DNA of 12,960 nt from Thiorhodovibrio sp. (lineage in GTDB: Bacteria > Pseudomonadota > Gammaproteobacteria > Chromatiales > Chromatiaceae): the NCBI GenBank assembly GCA_007128075.1, contig SKYD01000067.1, forward strand, positions 1 through 12,960. The letters run 5' to 3'. Shown here piece after piece: positions 5,841 through 12,530 of the stretch (its first letter is position 1; each line of letters starts with the position of its first letter). Both the position numbers and the translations under genes were made by a program. The notes beneath the pieces are model-generated. The model made no database searches. It had not been told where the DNA came from and saw only the letters and a list, made by a program, of their open reading frames with translations.

Positions 5841-7062
5841 GATAAACGCTCCACTAAATCCTAATCGAAATCAACCCCAGACCTCGCTGTTGCACAGCTT
5901 ACCCACCACACTGCAACGCCCTGATTATAGCGGCGGCAGCTTGGTGAATTTAATGGCATCGATCATCCACGCCCGTGGCGGCATCAGTGACCAGCCCGAA
6001 CTGCGGATGCTGCCTGCTGCCGATCTCGCGCCAGCCAGGACACTTATTTTACTTGTGATTGACGGGCTAGGGGCGGATTGGCTTAACAAGTATTCACCGC
6101 AGGGGCTGCTGGCGCGTCACGCGCTGGGCACCATCACCTCAGTGTTTCCGACCACCACCGCAACTGCCATCACCACCATTCTCACTGGCCTTGCCCCCCA
6201 ACAACACGCCGTCACCGGCTGGTTTACTTGGCTGCGGGAGCTTGGCACCGTGCTGAAAATTCTACTCGGTCAACCGCGCTATGGTGGGGCTGATTATCGC
6301 CAAGCCAAAATTAATGTCAGCGCGTTGCTCAAACTGCCCTCGGTGTTTGATCGGTTGTCAACACCAAGTACACTGATCGCACCGCGCAACATTGTCAACT
6401 CGCCATTTAATCTGGCACTGCGCGGCTCAGCGCAGGTGAAGACATGCGGCAAACTCGACGACATGCGCCGCAAGATTGAGCGCACGCTCATTGAGCAGCC
6501 GCGACCTGGCTATGTCTATGTCTATTGGCCGCTGCTGGATCATATTGGCCATTATCAAGGCATGCACAGCGCGCCCGCCCAAGCCCATTTGCACAGCATT
6601 GAGCGCACCCTAGAGCGGCTGTGCGAGCAGCTTCAGGGCAGCGACAGCCTGCTGCTGGTCACTGCCGACCATGGCCAGATCGACACCCGACCCGAGGATG
6701 CGATCTTATTGCCGGAGACGGTACAAGAGTGTCTGCGTCTGCCGCTGTGTGGTGAGCCACGCGCTGCCTTTACCTATCTGCGTTCAGGTGAGGAAAACCA
6801 ATTTGCCGATCAGTTCGCCGAACATCTGAGCAGTGATTTTTGGTGCCTGCGCAGTGAAGAGCTGATCGCGCAAGGGCTGTTTGGTCAGGGTGCGCCACAT
6901 CCTGAGCTACACCATCGCAGCGGCGATCTAACCCTGATCGGCCAAGGACAGCGGTTGCTCCGCGACCGGCTGGCAACCGAGCAGCCGTTTAGCCAGATTG
7001 GGGTGCATGGGGGACTGGATCGTGGCGAACTGCTGGTGCCGTTGTGTTTGTTGCGGCTGTGA
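5839..7062 (+). CDS. Alkaline-phosphatase-superfamily hydrolase (type I phosphodiesterase / nucleotide pyrophosphatase-like)
   Basis: A 407-residue metallohydrolase of the alkaline phosphatase superfamily (PF01663-like), likely cleaving a phosphomono- or phosphodiester; substrate unknown. The dinuclear-metal site is complete by motif: Asp75 in LLVIDGLGAD, the Thr nucleophile cluster in SVFPTTTATA (T105-T107), Asp234 and His238 in WPLLDHIGHY, Asp277-His278 in LLLVTADHGQ, and His390 in GVHGG. There is no signal peptide or membrane helix, so it looks cytosolic. The N-terminal RPDYSGGSLVNLMASI is conserved in this group, so the start must lie before residue 28. ATG 5839 is the only ATG but has no clear Shine-Dalgarno; a TTG near 5890 is possible. 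Its 3' end overlaps the convergent flippase-like gene by 74 bases. Confidence 0.85.
   Translation: MINAPLNPNRNQPQTSLLHSLPTTLQRPDYSGGSLVNLMASIIHARGGISDQPELRMLPAADLAPARTLILLVIDGLGADWLNKYSPQGLLARHALGTITSVFPTTTATAITTILTGLAPQQHAVTGWFTWLRELGTVLKILLGQPRYGGADYRQAKINVSALLKLPSVFDRLSTPSTLIAPRNIVNSPFNLALRGSAQVKTCGKLDDMRRKIERTLIEQPRPGYVYVYWPLLDHIGHYQGMHSAPAQAHLHSIERTLERLCEQLQGSDSLLLVTADHGQIDTRPEDAILLPETVQECLRLPLCGEPRAAFTYLRSGEENQFADQFAEHLSSDFWCLRSEELIAQGLFGQGAPHPELHHRSGDLTLIGQGQRLLRDRLATEQPFSQIGVHGGLDRGELLVPLCLLRL
5917..5953 (-). promoter_or_regulatory. Candidate promoter for the BLUF gene, inside the facing phosphatase frame
   Basis: A perfect TATAAT lies on the minus strand at 5929-5924, about 85 bases ahead of the BLUF ATG. 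The -35 position holds only TTAAAT or TAAATT (18- or 17-base spacing), so recognition might need an activator. Because BLUF and the phosphatase start on the same CATG, any BLUF promoter must lie inside the phosphatase coding region. Confidence 0.3.
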
Positions 7063-7963
7063 CCGCTTGATGCGGAAGCAGCAGCGCCACTGTGCCGATG
7101 AGCACGCTGGCCGCCAACATAAACAAATGCAGATTCACCGCTGCCGCCAAAGCGGTGCTCGCATCAACACCAAGTGGCACCAACGCAGCCACTGCCGCCA
7201 CCTCATACGATCCCGCCCCCGCAATGCCGTGGATCGGCAACACTGAGGATAATTCAGCCCCCAATGCGCCCGCCAACGCCTGCCAGCTTGCCAGCCCCGC
7301 CACCTGTTGCAACACCACGGCAAAGGCGATGAGCTTGGTCAGCCAACTGAGCACTGTCAAGAGATATAATTGCACGATTTGACCTGGCAATTGTGGGACT
7401 GCGGTGGTCAATTGTTGCAGCAATGTTGCCCAGCGCGGCGGCGGGCGCCACCGCTGGACAAACACTGTGGCCTGCTGCAGCCAGCCGAGCGTGCCAACCC
7501 ACAGCAGTGCGGCGATGATAAAGAATAGATTGGGCTGATACAGCCAAAGCGCGATCCAGCCAAATAGCACCAAACAATGCACATCAAGCACGCGAATCCA
7601 CAGCAACGCCACGCCAGTGGCGAGCAGATTGTGACCAAAATAGCGGCGCATCAGCCACGGAAACGCCAGCTCACCCAAACGCATCGGCAACAGCACATTT
7701 GCCGTGGTATGCAGTGCCGAGAGCTTAAAAGTTGCCACCAAGCGGCCATCGAGCTGGGGCGCGAAATAGCGTTGAACCCGCCAGGCGCGCAATAGATAGC
7801 TCATCAGCGTCAACGCCAGCAGACTGCCTAACAACAGCGGCGAGAATGTTCGCCACGGCGCGAGCATCGCTGGCCAGCCAATCAGCCACTGAACCAGCAC
7901 AATCAGTGCCAACAACAAGCAGCCCCCGATCAGCCAAGCCCGCGGGCGGTGGAATTGATTCAT
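6989..7963 (-). CDS. Flippase-like membrane protein (UPF0104 / lysylphosphatidylglycerol synthase TM region family)
   Basis: A 324-residue polytopic inner-membrane protein of the PF03706 family, whose members include the membrane half of MprF and putative lipid translocases. Several hydrophobic segments are evident (for example WLIGGCLLLALIVLVQWLIG and LLLGSLLALTLMSYLL). Family landmarks are NVLLPMRLGELAFPWLMRR and, near the end, SSVLPIHGIAGAGSYEVAA (the usual Pro-Gly-Gly-x-Gly-x-x-E region). The start is ATG at 7963, which shares a base with the acyltransferase stop (TGATG); the frame is open further upstream but that part lies inside the acyltransferase gene. The last 24 or so residues (from VTAATNTTAP) are low-complexity and overlap the facing phosphatase gene, so they look like a run-on tail. 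Role inferred: envelope lipid handling. Confidence 0.82.
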   Translation of the reverse strand: MNQFHRPRAWLIGGCLLLALIVLVQWLIGWPAMLAPWRTFSPLLLGSLLALTLMSYLLRAWRVQRYFAPQLDGRLVATFKLSALHTTANVLLPMRLGELAFPWLMRRYFGHNLLATGVALLWIRVLDVHCLVLFGWIALWLYQPNLFFIIAALLWVGTLGWLQQATVFVQRWRPPPRWATLLQQLTTAVPQLPGQIVQLYLLTVLSWLTKLIAFAVVLQQVAGLASWQALAGALGAELSSVLPIHGIAGAGSYEVAAVAALVPLGVDASTALAAAVNLHLFMLAASVLIGTVALLLPHQAVTAATNTTAPAVRHDPVPHAPQSG

Positions 7964-8865
7964 CAATACAGCGGCGGCTGCCCAGGTGGACGGGTTTTGA
8001 AACGGCGATGCACCCAAAAATACTGCGCCGGCTGGGCGTGAATCATTTCTTCGATGCACTGATTCATCCGCGCCGTATCCTCATGCAGATCGCTGGTTGG
8101 AAAATCGCGCAGCGGTGGCTGGATGTTGACCTCAATCCCCGCCCCCCGTGGCAACAAGCGAATGCTAATTGGAATGACGGTGGCTTGGGTGAGCCGCGCC
8201 AGCCGCGCCAGCGTGGGCACGGTTGCCGCTGGCTGACCACAGAAGGGCACAAAAATCCCCCTCCGCCGCCCCGGGTCTTGATCTGGCAGATAATACAGCG
8301 GGATCCCGCGCTGAATGGTGCGCACCACGGCACGCAGAGATTCGCGGCGTTCGATGCCAACGGTGCCAAAGCGTGAGCGACCCTTGGCAATCTGAGCATT
8401 GATCACCGGGTTGCGGATGCGTTGATAGAGATAACAACCAGTGTTAAAGCGGCAATAAAAACCAGCAGCCCCAATATCTAAGCCAACAAAATGTGGTACT
8501 AGCAGGATGGTTGGCTGGCGGGCGGCGATGCGCTGTTCTAAAAGTTGCTCATTGCGCACCCGCACCAGCCGCTTGAGCCGCGCTGGCGAGGCACTCCAAG
8601 CAATGCCCTGACCGAGCGCGGCGACACCAAGCGCGCCAAAATGATCGCGCAACAGCCTCTCGCGCTCCGCTGGTGACTGTGCCGCGCAGCACTGTTGCAA
8701 ATTGATGCGCGCAATCCGCCGCCGCGTGCCAGCGAACACATACACTAATCGCCCCAGCCCCTGACCGAGTGCATAGAGCAACGGCAGCGGGAGCTGTGCC
8801 AGTGCGTAGAGCCAGGCAATCAGCAGCCAACTGAGCCAATGCCGAGGATGTGCAAGCCTTAACAC
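7963..8865 (-). CDS. Lipid A biosynthesis (LpxL/HtrB-like) lysophospholipid acyltransferase
   Basis: A 300-residue inner-membrane acyltransferase of the LpxL/LpxM/HtrB family (PF03279), transferring an acyl chain onto a lipid A precursor or related lipid on the cytoplasmic face. It shows the N-terminal membrane helix (WLSWLLIAWLYALAQLPLPLL), RRRIARINLQQC, the catalytic H-x4-D as H125FVGLD130, LYYLPDQDPGRRRGIFVPFCG and the C-terminal QYFWVHRRFKTRPPG, all typical. Which acyl position it serves (LpxL or LpxM) cannot be told. It starts with GTG at 8865, preceded by AGG, overlapping the glucokinase stop by seven bases, and its TGA shares a base with the next ATG. Confidence 0.92.
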   Translation of the reverse strand: MLRLAHPRHWLSWLLIAWLYALAQLPLPLLYALGQGLGRLVYVFAGTRRRIARINLQQCCAAQSPAERERLLRDHFGALGVAALGQGIAWSASPARLKRLVRVRNEQLLEQRIAARQPTILLVPHFVGLDIGAAGFYCRFNTGCYLYQRIRNPVINAQIAKGRSRFGTVGIERRESLRAVVRTIQRGIPLYYLPDQDPGRRRGIFVPFCGQPAATVPTLARLARLTQATVIPISIRLLPRGAGIEVNIQPPLRDFPTSDLHEDTARMNQCIEEMIHAQPAQYFWVHRRFKTRPPGQPPLY

Positions 8866-9848
8866 GATGCTGCCTGACCAAAGCGTGCTGCACCCAACAG
8901 CGCGACATCAGGATCGACAATGAGTCGCACTGGCATGGCTTCCAACAGCGGACGCATCCGGCCTTTGTCAAAAAAGCCATCAAGCAACGCCGCCTGAGTC
9001 AACAACTGACGATTTTTAGGCACAATACCACCGCCGATATACAGCCCACCCCGTGCCATGTAACTAAGCGCAACATTGCCCGCCTGACGACCAAGCAGCC
9101 GAGCAAACCACGCCATGGTCTCGACACAGAGCACGCAACTGCCTGCCGCTGCCTGTTGTGCCACTGTGGCGGCAATATCGCCATCGGCAGCGGTGACGAC
9201 AGCCGCTGGCGCGTGTTCTGTTTGGTTGGCTAAAAACTGATATAAATCAACAATTCCCATGCCCGAAACCACACGCTCCCAGCTCACGCGCCCATAGCGG
9301 GTCTGCAAAAATTCCAGCAGCGCACAGTCGCGGGCATCGGCGGGCGCGAAATCAACATGCCCACCTTCGGTCGCAAAAGGAGAATGGCGCGTGCCATCCC
9401 ATAGCAGCCCGGCAATGCCAAGTCCAGTGCCAGGGGCGATGATGGCGGCGTTGCCCTGAGCGGTCTCATCTCCAGGATGCAAGGTCACGAATTGTTCAGC
9501 AGTCAAGCCAGCGATGCCCCACGCCAGCGACTCTAAATCATTGAGCAAGACCACCTGCGCCAGCCCCAGGGCTTGGGTGAGTGCCTGGGCATCAATCATC
9601 CAAGGCAGATTGGTCGCCTGACTGCGTTGCTCCACCACCGGTCCAGCCAAGGCTAAAACAGCCTGCAATTCAGCAGTGGGAACACTCAGGGTCGCCAGAT
9701 AGTCTGCTAACAAAGCATCAAGCGACGAATACGCCTGACTGGGATAATCTTGCCGTTGACTGAGTTGCGCACCCTCAGCCACCGCCAACGCAGTTTTGGT
9801 TCCGCCAATATCGCCAACAATGGTAAAATGATGTCTTATTTTATTCAC
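8859..9848 (-). CDS. glk: Glucokinase (Glk family)
   Basis: Phosphorylates glucose with ATP to glucose 6-phosphate; cytosolic. This is the proteobacterial Glk family (PF02685), not the ROK type. Visible motifs: phosphate-binding GDIGGTKTALA (12-22), catalytic Asp104 in LLNDLESLAWGI, the adenosine-site APGTGLGIAGL (138-148), ATEGGHVDFAP (159-169; the Glu/His of the glucose pocket), and a C-terminal GGLYIGGGIVPKN. Length, 329 residues, fits the family. The start is GTG at 9848 because it puts the family's first strand at the N-terminus; no ATG is available, and the Shine-Dalgarno is poor. The frame stays open to a GTG at 9962, which would overlap the facing methyltransferase. First gene of a three-gene overlapping unit with the acyltransferase and flippase-like protein. 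Confidence 0.92.
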   Translation of the reverse strand: MNKIRHHFTIVGDIGGTKTALAVAEGAQLSQRQDYPSQAYSSLDALLADYLATLSVPTAELQAVLALAGPVVEQRSQATNLPWMIDAQALTQALGLAQVVLLNDLESLAWGIAGLTAEQFVTLHPGDETAQGNAAIIAPGTGLGIAGLLWDGTRHSPFATEGGHVDFAPADARDCALLEFLQTRYGRVSWERVVSGMGIVDLYQFLANQTEHAPAAVVTAADGDIAATVAQQAAAGSCVLCVETMAWFARLLGRQAGNVALSYMARGGLYIGGGIVPKNRQLLTQAALLDGFFDKGRMRPLLEAMPVRLIVDPDVALLGAARFGQAASC

Positions 9849-9912
9849 AGATTGTTCGGTACGCGCCGCTGGCTGTTTTTGCAAGCAGCGACCACCGGCC
9901 TCCTCGTTGTCA

Positions 9913-9924
9913 CATTGATCAATG
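9913..9924. promoter_or_regulatory. 12-bp perfect palindrome in the glk / methyltransferase divergent region
   Basis: CATTGATCAATG is a perfect 12-base palindrome in the 101-base interval between two divergent starts, where an operator would be expected. It is not an FNR box, which needs a four-base centre between TTGAT and ATCAA. Function is inferred from position only. Confidence 0.3.
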
Positions 9925-9949
9925 ATTTTTTTAAAGGATACCACTGTTG

Positions 9950-10615
9950 ATGGATCTGCCACTGCCGCCAGAAAATGACATGCAATTAGTTTGCGGTTTT
10001 CAGCCCAATGTTGCTGAAGTATTTATACAACGCGGACAGGAGATCGTCTTGCGGTTGCGCGAACAGGGGCTGTTGACCGATCAGACGCGGCTGCTGGACA
10101 TCGGCTGTGGCTGTGGGCGAATTGCCCGCTGGCTGGTCAAGGAACCGTTGGCGACCTATGTTGGCTTTGATCGTCATCCTGGTATGATCGATTGGTGTAA
10201 AACCCATCTGACCGCCCGCGATCCACGGCTGACCTTTGATTTTGTCGATGTGGTGAGCCATAGCTATGGCACCATCGATGGCCATACGGGGCATCAAGCG
10301 GCATCTGGATTGCGCTTTCCTTATGCTGATGCGGCGTTTGATGCGGCTCTTGCCGCTTCGGTATTTACTCACATGCCGCTGGCTGAAACCGCACACTATC
10401 TGCATGAGCTGCGGCGGGTTCTGCGCCCTGGCGGCATCGCATTGGTGACGGTGTTTTTTGCTGACAACGAAGAGACACGCGATAACGCACTTAACTTTTT
10501 TTATGTTCCAGAACTGTTTTTTGCAGCAGTCACCGCTGCGGGCTTCACATGGCAGGCACAGCCACAGCGTGAAGGCTCCTTACAACAGTGGTTTGCACTC
10601 AGCACCAGCCGATGA
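9950..10615 (+). CDS. Class I SAM-dependent methyltransferase
   Basis: A 221-residue cytosolic methyltransferase of the Methyltransf_11/25 type. Motif I is LLDIGCGCGRIARWL (from about residue 48), motif II has the acidic VGFDRHPGM (D74, ribose contact), and FDAALAASVFTHMP and LRRVLRPGGIALVTVF are the later core motifs. The C-terminus QQWFALSTSR resembles closings in this group. The substrate cannot be inferred. ATG 9950 is chosen; AAAGGA lies 11 bases upstream, and an adjacent TTG at 9947 would be better spaced (eight bases), adding one residue. It is joined to the DHH gene by ATGA, so the two are co-translated and may act in one process. Confidence 0.88.
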   Translation: MDLPLPPENDMQLVCGFQPNVAEVFIQRGQEIVLRLREQGLLTDQTRLLDIGCGCGRIARWLVKEPLATYVGFDRHPGMIDWCKTHLTARDPRLTFDFVDVVSHSYGTIDGHTGHQAASGLRFPYADAAFDAALAASVFTHMPLAETAHYLHELRRVLRPGGIALVTVFFADNEETRDNALNFFYVPELFFAAVTAAGFTWQAQPQREGSLQQWFALSTSR

Positions 10616-11568
10616 ATTACTCAGTTGTTAACGGCGATGCCGATGGTTTGTGTGCGCTGCAACAACTGTGTTTAGAACAGCCGTTCCCCAACCAGTTGAT
10701 CACTGGCGTTAAGCGCGACATTGCACTTTTAGAGCAGGTCAAAGCCCAGGCGGGTGATCAGGTCACGGTGCTAGATCTCTCGCTAGATCGCAACCGCCAG
10801 CCATTGTTGCGGCTGCTCGCAGCAGGTGTTCGTGTGCGCTATTTTGATCATCATTATGCTGGTGTGATTCCTAGCCATCCAGCACTAGAAGCGCACATTG
10901 ATCCACGCCCCGATCAGGGCACTTCACTGCTGGTCAATGCGTATCTCGGCGGGCGAGCGGCGCGCTGGGCAATCGTTGGGACCTTTGGTGATAATTTTGA
11001 TCAAGCGGCATATCACCTAGCCGATGCCATTGATCTGCCAACATCAGCACGAGCAGCACTGCGTGAGCTTGGCATTTTGCTCAATTACAACAGCTATGGT
11101 CTTACACTAAATGATTTACATATCGCGCCAGCGACGCTGTTTGAGCGGCTGCATCCGTATGCCGATCCGATGGAGTTTATCGCCAATGATGCGACAGTCT
11201 CAGAATTACGGACGGGGTATGCGCAAGACATGGCGCGAGCACAGGCCATTCCGGCGTTGACTTCGGGGGCGGGCTATGCGGTGTTTGTACACCCTGATGC
11301 CGCTTGGGCGCGCCGCGTCAGCGGAGTGTGGGCGAATGCACTCGCCCAAGCTGCACCCGACCGCGCCCATGCCTTACTCACTGCGCTGGAAAATGGAGAC
11401 TATGTGGTTAGTGTGCGCGCCCCACTGATCGCACCCCAGGGGGCAGATGCACTCTGTCGTCAGTTTCCAAGCGGCGGTGGGCGAGCGGCAGCAGCGGGCA
11501 TTAACCGCCTGCCCGCTGCTCACTGCGATTCTTTTGTCGCTGCCTTTGCCGCTGCTTTTGCGTCCTGA
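10612..11568 (+). CDS. DHH/DHHA1-family phosphoesterase
   Basis: A 318-residue protein with the DHH phosphoesterase fold: motif I VVNGDADGLCAL (D9, D11), motif II VLDLSLD (D55), motif III FDHH (79-81), motif IV GTFGDN (D127), and a C-terminal DHHA1-like segment FPSGGGRAAAAG (285-296). Relatives are RecJ, NrnA and cyclic-dinucleotide phosphodiesterases, which cleave phosphodiesters with Mn. Two deviations stand out: Asn replaces the usual His of motif I, and the DHHA1 GGGH motif, which binds the substrate, reads GGGR. It is therefore a distinct subgroup whose substrate I cannot name. Start ATG 10612 overlaps the methyltransferase stop (ATGA). The 3' end overlaps the convergent glycosyltransferase by 49 bases. 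Confidence 0.82.
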   Translation: MNYSVVNGDADGLCALQQLCLEQPFPNQLITGVKRDIALLEQVKAQAGDQVTVLDLSLDRNRQPLLRLLAAGVRVRYFDHHYAGVIPSHPALEAHIDPRPDQGTSLLVNAYLGGRAARWAIVGTFGDNFDQAAYHLADAIDLPTSARAALRELGILLNYNSYGLTLNDLHIAPATLFERLHPYADPMEFIANDATVSELRTGYAQDMARAQAIPALTSGAGYAVFVHPDAAWARRVSGVWANALAQAAPDRAHALLTALENGDYVVSVRAPLIAPQGADALCRQFPSGGGRAAAAGINRLPAAHCDSFVAAFAAAFAS

Positions 11569-12530
11569 GATTTCGCTATATTGTGTTGAGAAACAGCAAG
11601 CTCCAGCCGCTTCACGCGCTCTAAGGTCATTTCTAACAGTTGCCGATTAAACGAGATCAGATCCGCAACCAGACCCACTAGGTAAGTCACCAAACCGACG
11701 ACGATCAAGGCACTGCCAAGCTGTAACGATTGGATATGCCCCGCGCCTTGTTGCACCAGATAAAAATATAAAAATCGTCCAACTGGCAGCAAACCGAGAC
11801 CAATCAACAAACTGCCGATATAAAAAAACACCCGCAAGGGCTGATACATGGCGTACATGCGCACCATGGTCACTAGCGAGTTGACAATAAAGTGCGGAAT
11901 GCTGCGAAACAGCCGCGACGGGCGAGCGGTTTGGTTGGTGCGCACCTTCACCGAGGTGACTGCAAGCTGGCGTTTTCCACCTTGGATTACGGTCTCAATG
12001 GTGTAACTGAATGATGACACAATGTTGAGACGAATCGCCGCATCGCGATCAAAAGCACGAAAACCGCTGACAGTATCACTGACATGAATGCCTGCCAGCG
12101 TACGCACCACACGACTACCAAGAAATTGCAAGGCTTTTTTAAGCGGTGAAAAATGGGGAATATTGGCGGTGTCGCGATCACCGATCACCATATCCGCCTC
12201 GCCGCGCAGAATTGGCGCAATCAACTTGGGAATATCGGCGCCGCAATACTGATTATCCCCATCAGTGTTGACAATAATATCCGCACCGAGTGAAAGACAG
12301 GCATCTAGCCCACGGCGAAAACTACGCGCTAGACCGATATTGCGCCGATTGCGTACTATATGATCCACACCTGCCATTCGCGCTGCCGTGATGGTGTGAT
12401 CAGTACTGCCATCATCAATCACCAAAATCTCGACGACATCCACGCCATCAATCTGACGCGGAATCTCGGCAACTGTTTGGGCGATATTAGCCTCTTCATT
12501 CAGGCAAGGAATTTGAACAATAAGCTTCAT
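11520..12530 (-). CDS. Family 2 glycosyltransferase, dolichyl-phosphate-mannose-synthase-like, membrane-anchored
   Basis: A 336-residue GT-A glycosyltransferase of the DPM1/ArnC/GtrB-like group, which loads a sugar from a nucleotide donor onto a polyprenyl phosphate at the cytoplasmic face. The catalytic part has IPCLNEEANI (7-16), VIDDGSTD (37-44), NRRNIGLARSFRRGL (61-75) and the metal-binding NTDGDNQY (88-95). Two transmembrane helices follow (FFYIGSLLIGLGLLP and SALIVVGLVTYLVGLVADL), then a charged helix NRQLLEMTLERVKRLELA. The last 15 residues are Lys/Ala-rich and overlap the DHH gene, so they look like a run-on. The ATG at 12530 overlaps the stop of the transposase fragment (ATGA) and has no clear Shine-Dalgarno. 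Donor sugar unknown. Confidence 0.9.
   Translation of the reverse strand: MKLIVQIPCLNEEANIAQTVAEIPRQIDGVDVVEILVIDDGSTDHTITAARMAGVDHIVRNRRNIGLARSFRRGLDACLSLGADIIVNTDGDNQYCGADIPKLIAPILRGEADMVIGDRDTANIPHFSPLKKALQFLGSRVVRTLAGIHVSDTVSGFRAFDRDAAIRLNIVSSFSYTIETVIQGGKRQLAVTSVKVRTNQTARPSRLFRSIPHFIVNSLVTMVRMYAMYQPLRVFFYIGSLLIGLGLLPVGRFLYFYLVQQGAGHIQSLQLGSALIVVGLVTYLVGLVADLISFNRQLLEMTLERVKRLELAVSQHNIAKSQDAKAAAKAATKESQ

Noticed and set aside
7964..8059. 32-residue N-terminal extension of the flippase-like protein
   Set aside because: It lies wholly within the acyltransferase gene, and the ATG at 7963 gives the usual TGATG coupled junction.
7732..8376. 214-codon plus-strand open frame
   Set aside because: It lies opposite the acyltransferase and flippase-like genes and has a composition typical of reverse-strand reading of GC-rich coding DNA (Pro/Arg/Ala-rich, no motif).
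9907..9935. TTGTCA, 17 bases, TTTAAA as a promoter for the methyltransferase
   Set aside because: The boxes are well spaced, but the -10 overlaps the AAAGGA ribosome site and the transcript would begin at about 9942, leaving no ribosome binding site. A leaderless message is possible but unsupported.
9849..9962. Upstream extension of glucokinase to the GTG at 9962
   Set aside because: The added 38 residues are unlike any Glk N-terminus and would overlap the methyltransferase start; the GTG at 9848 puts the family's first strand in the expected place.
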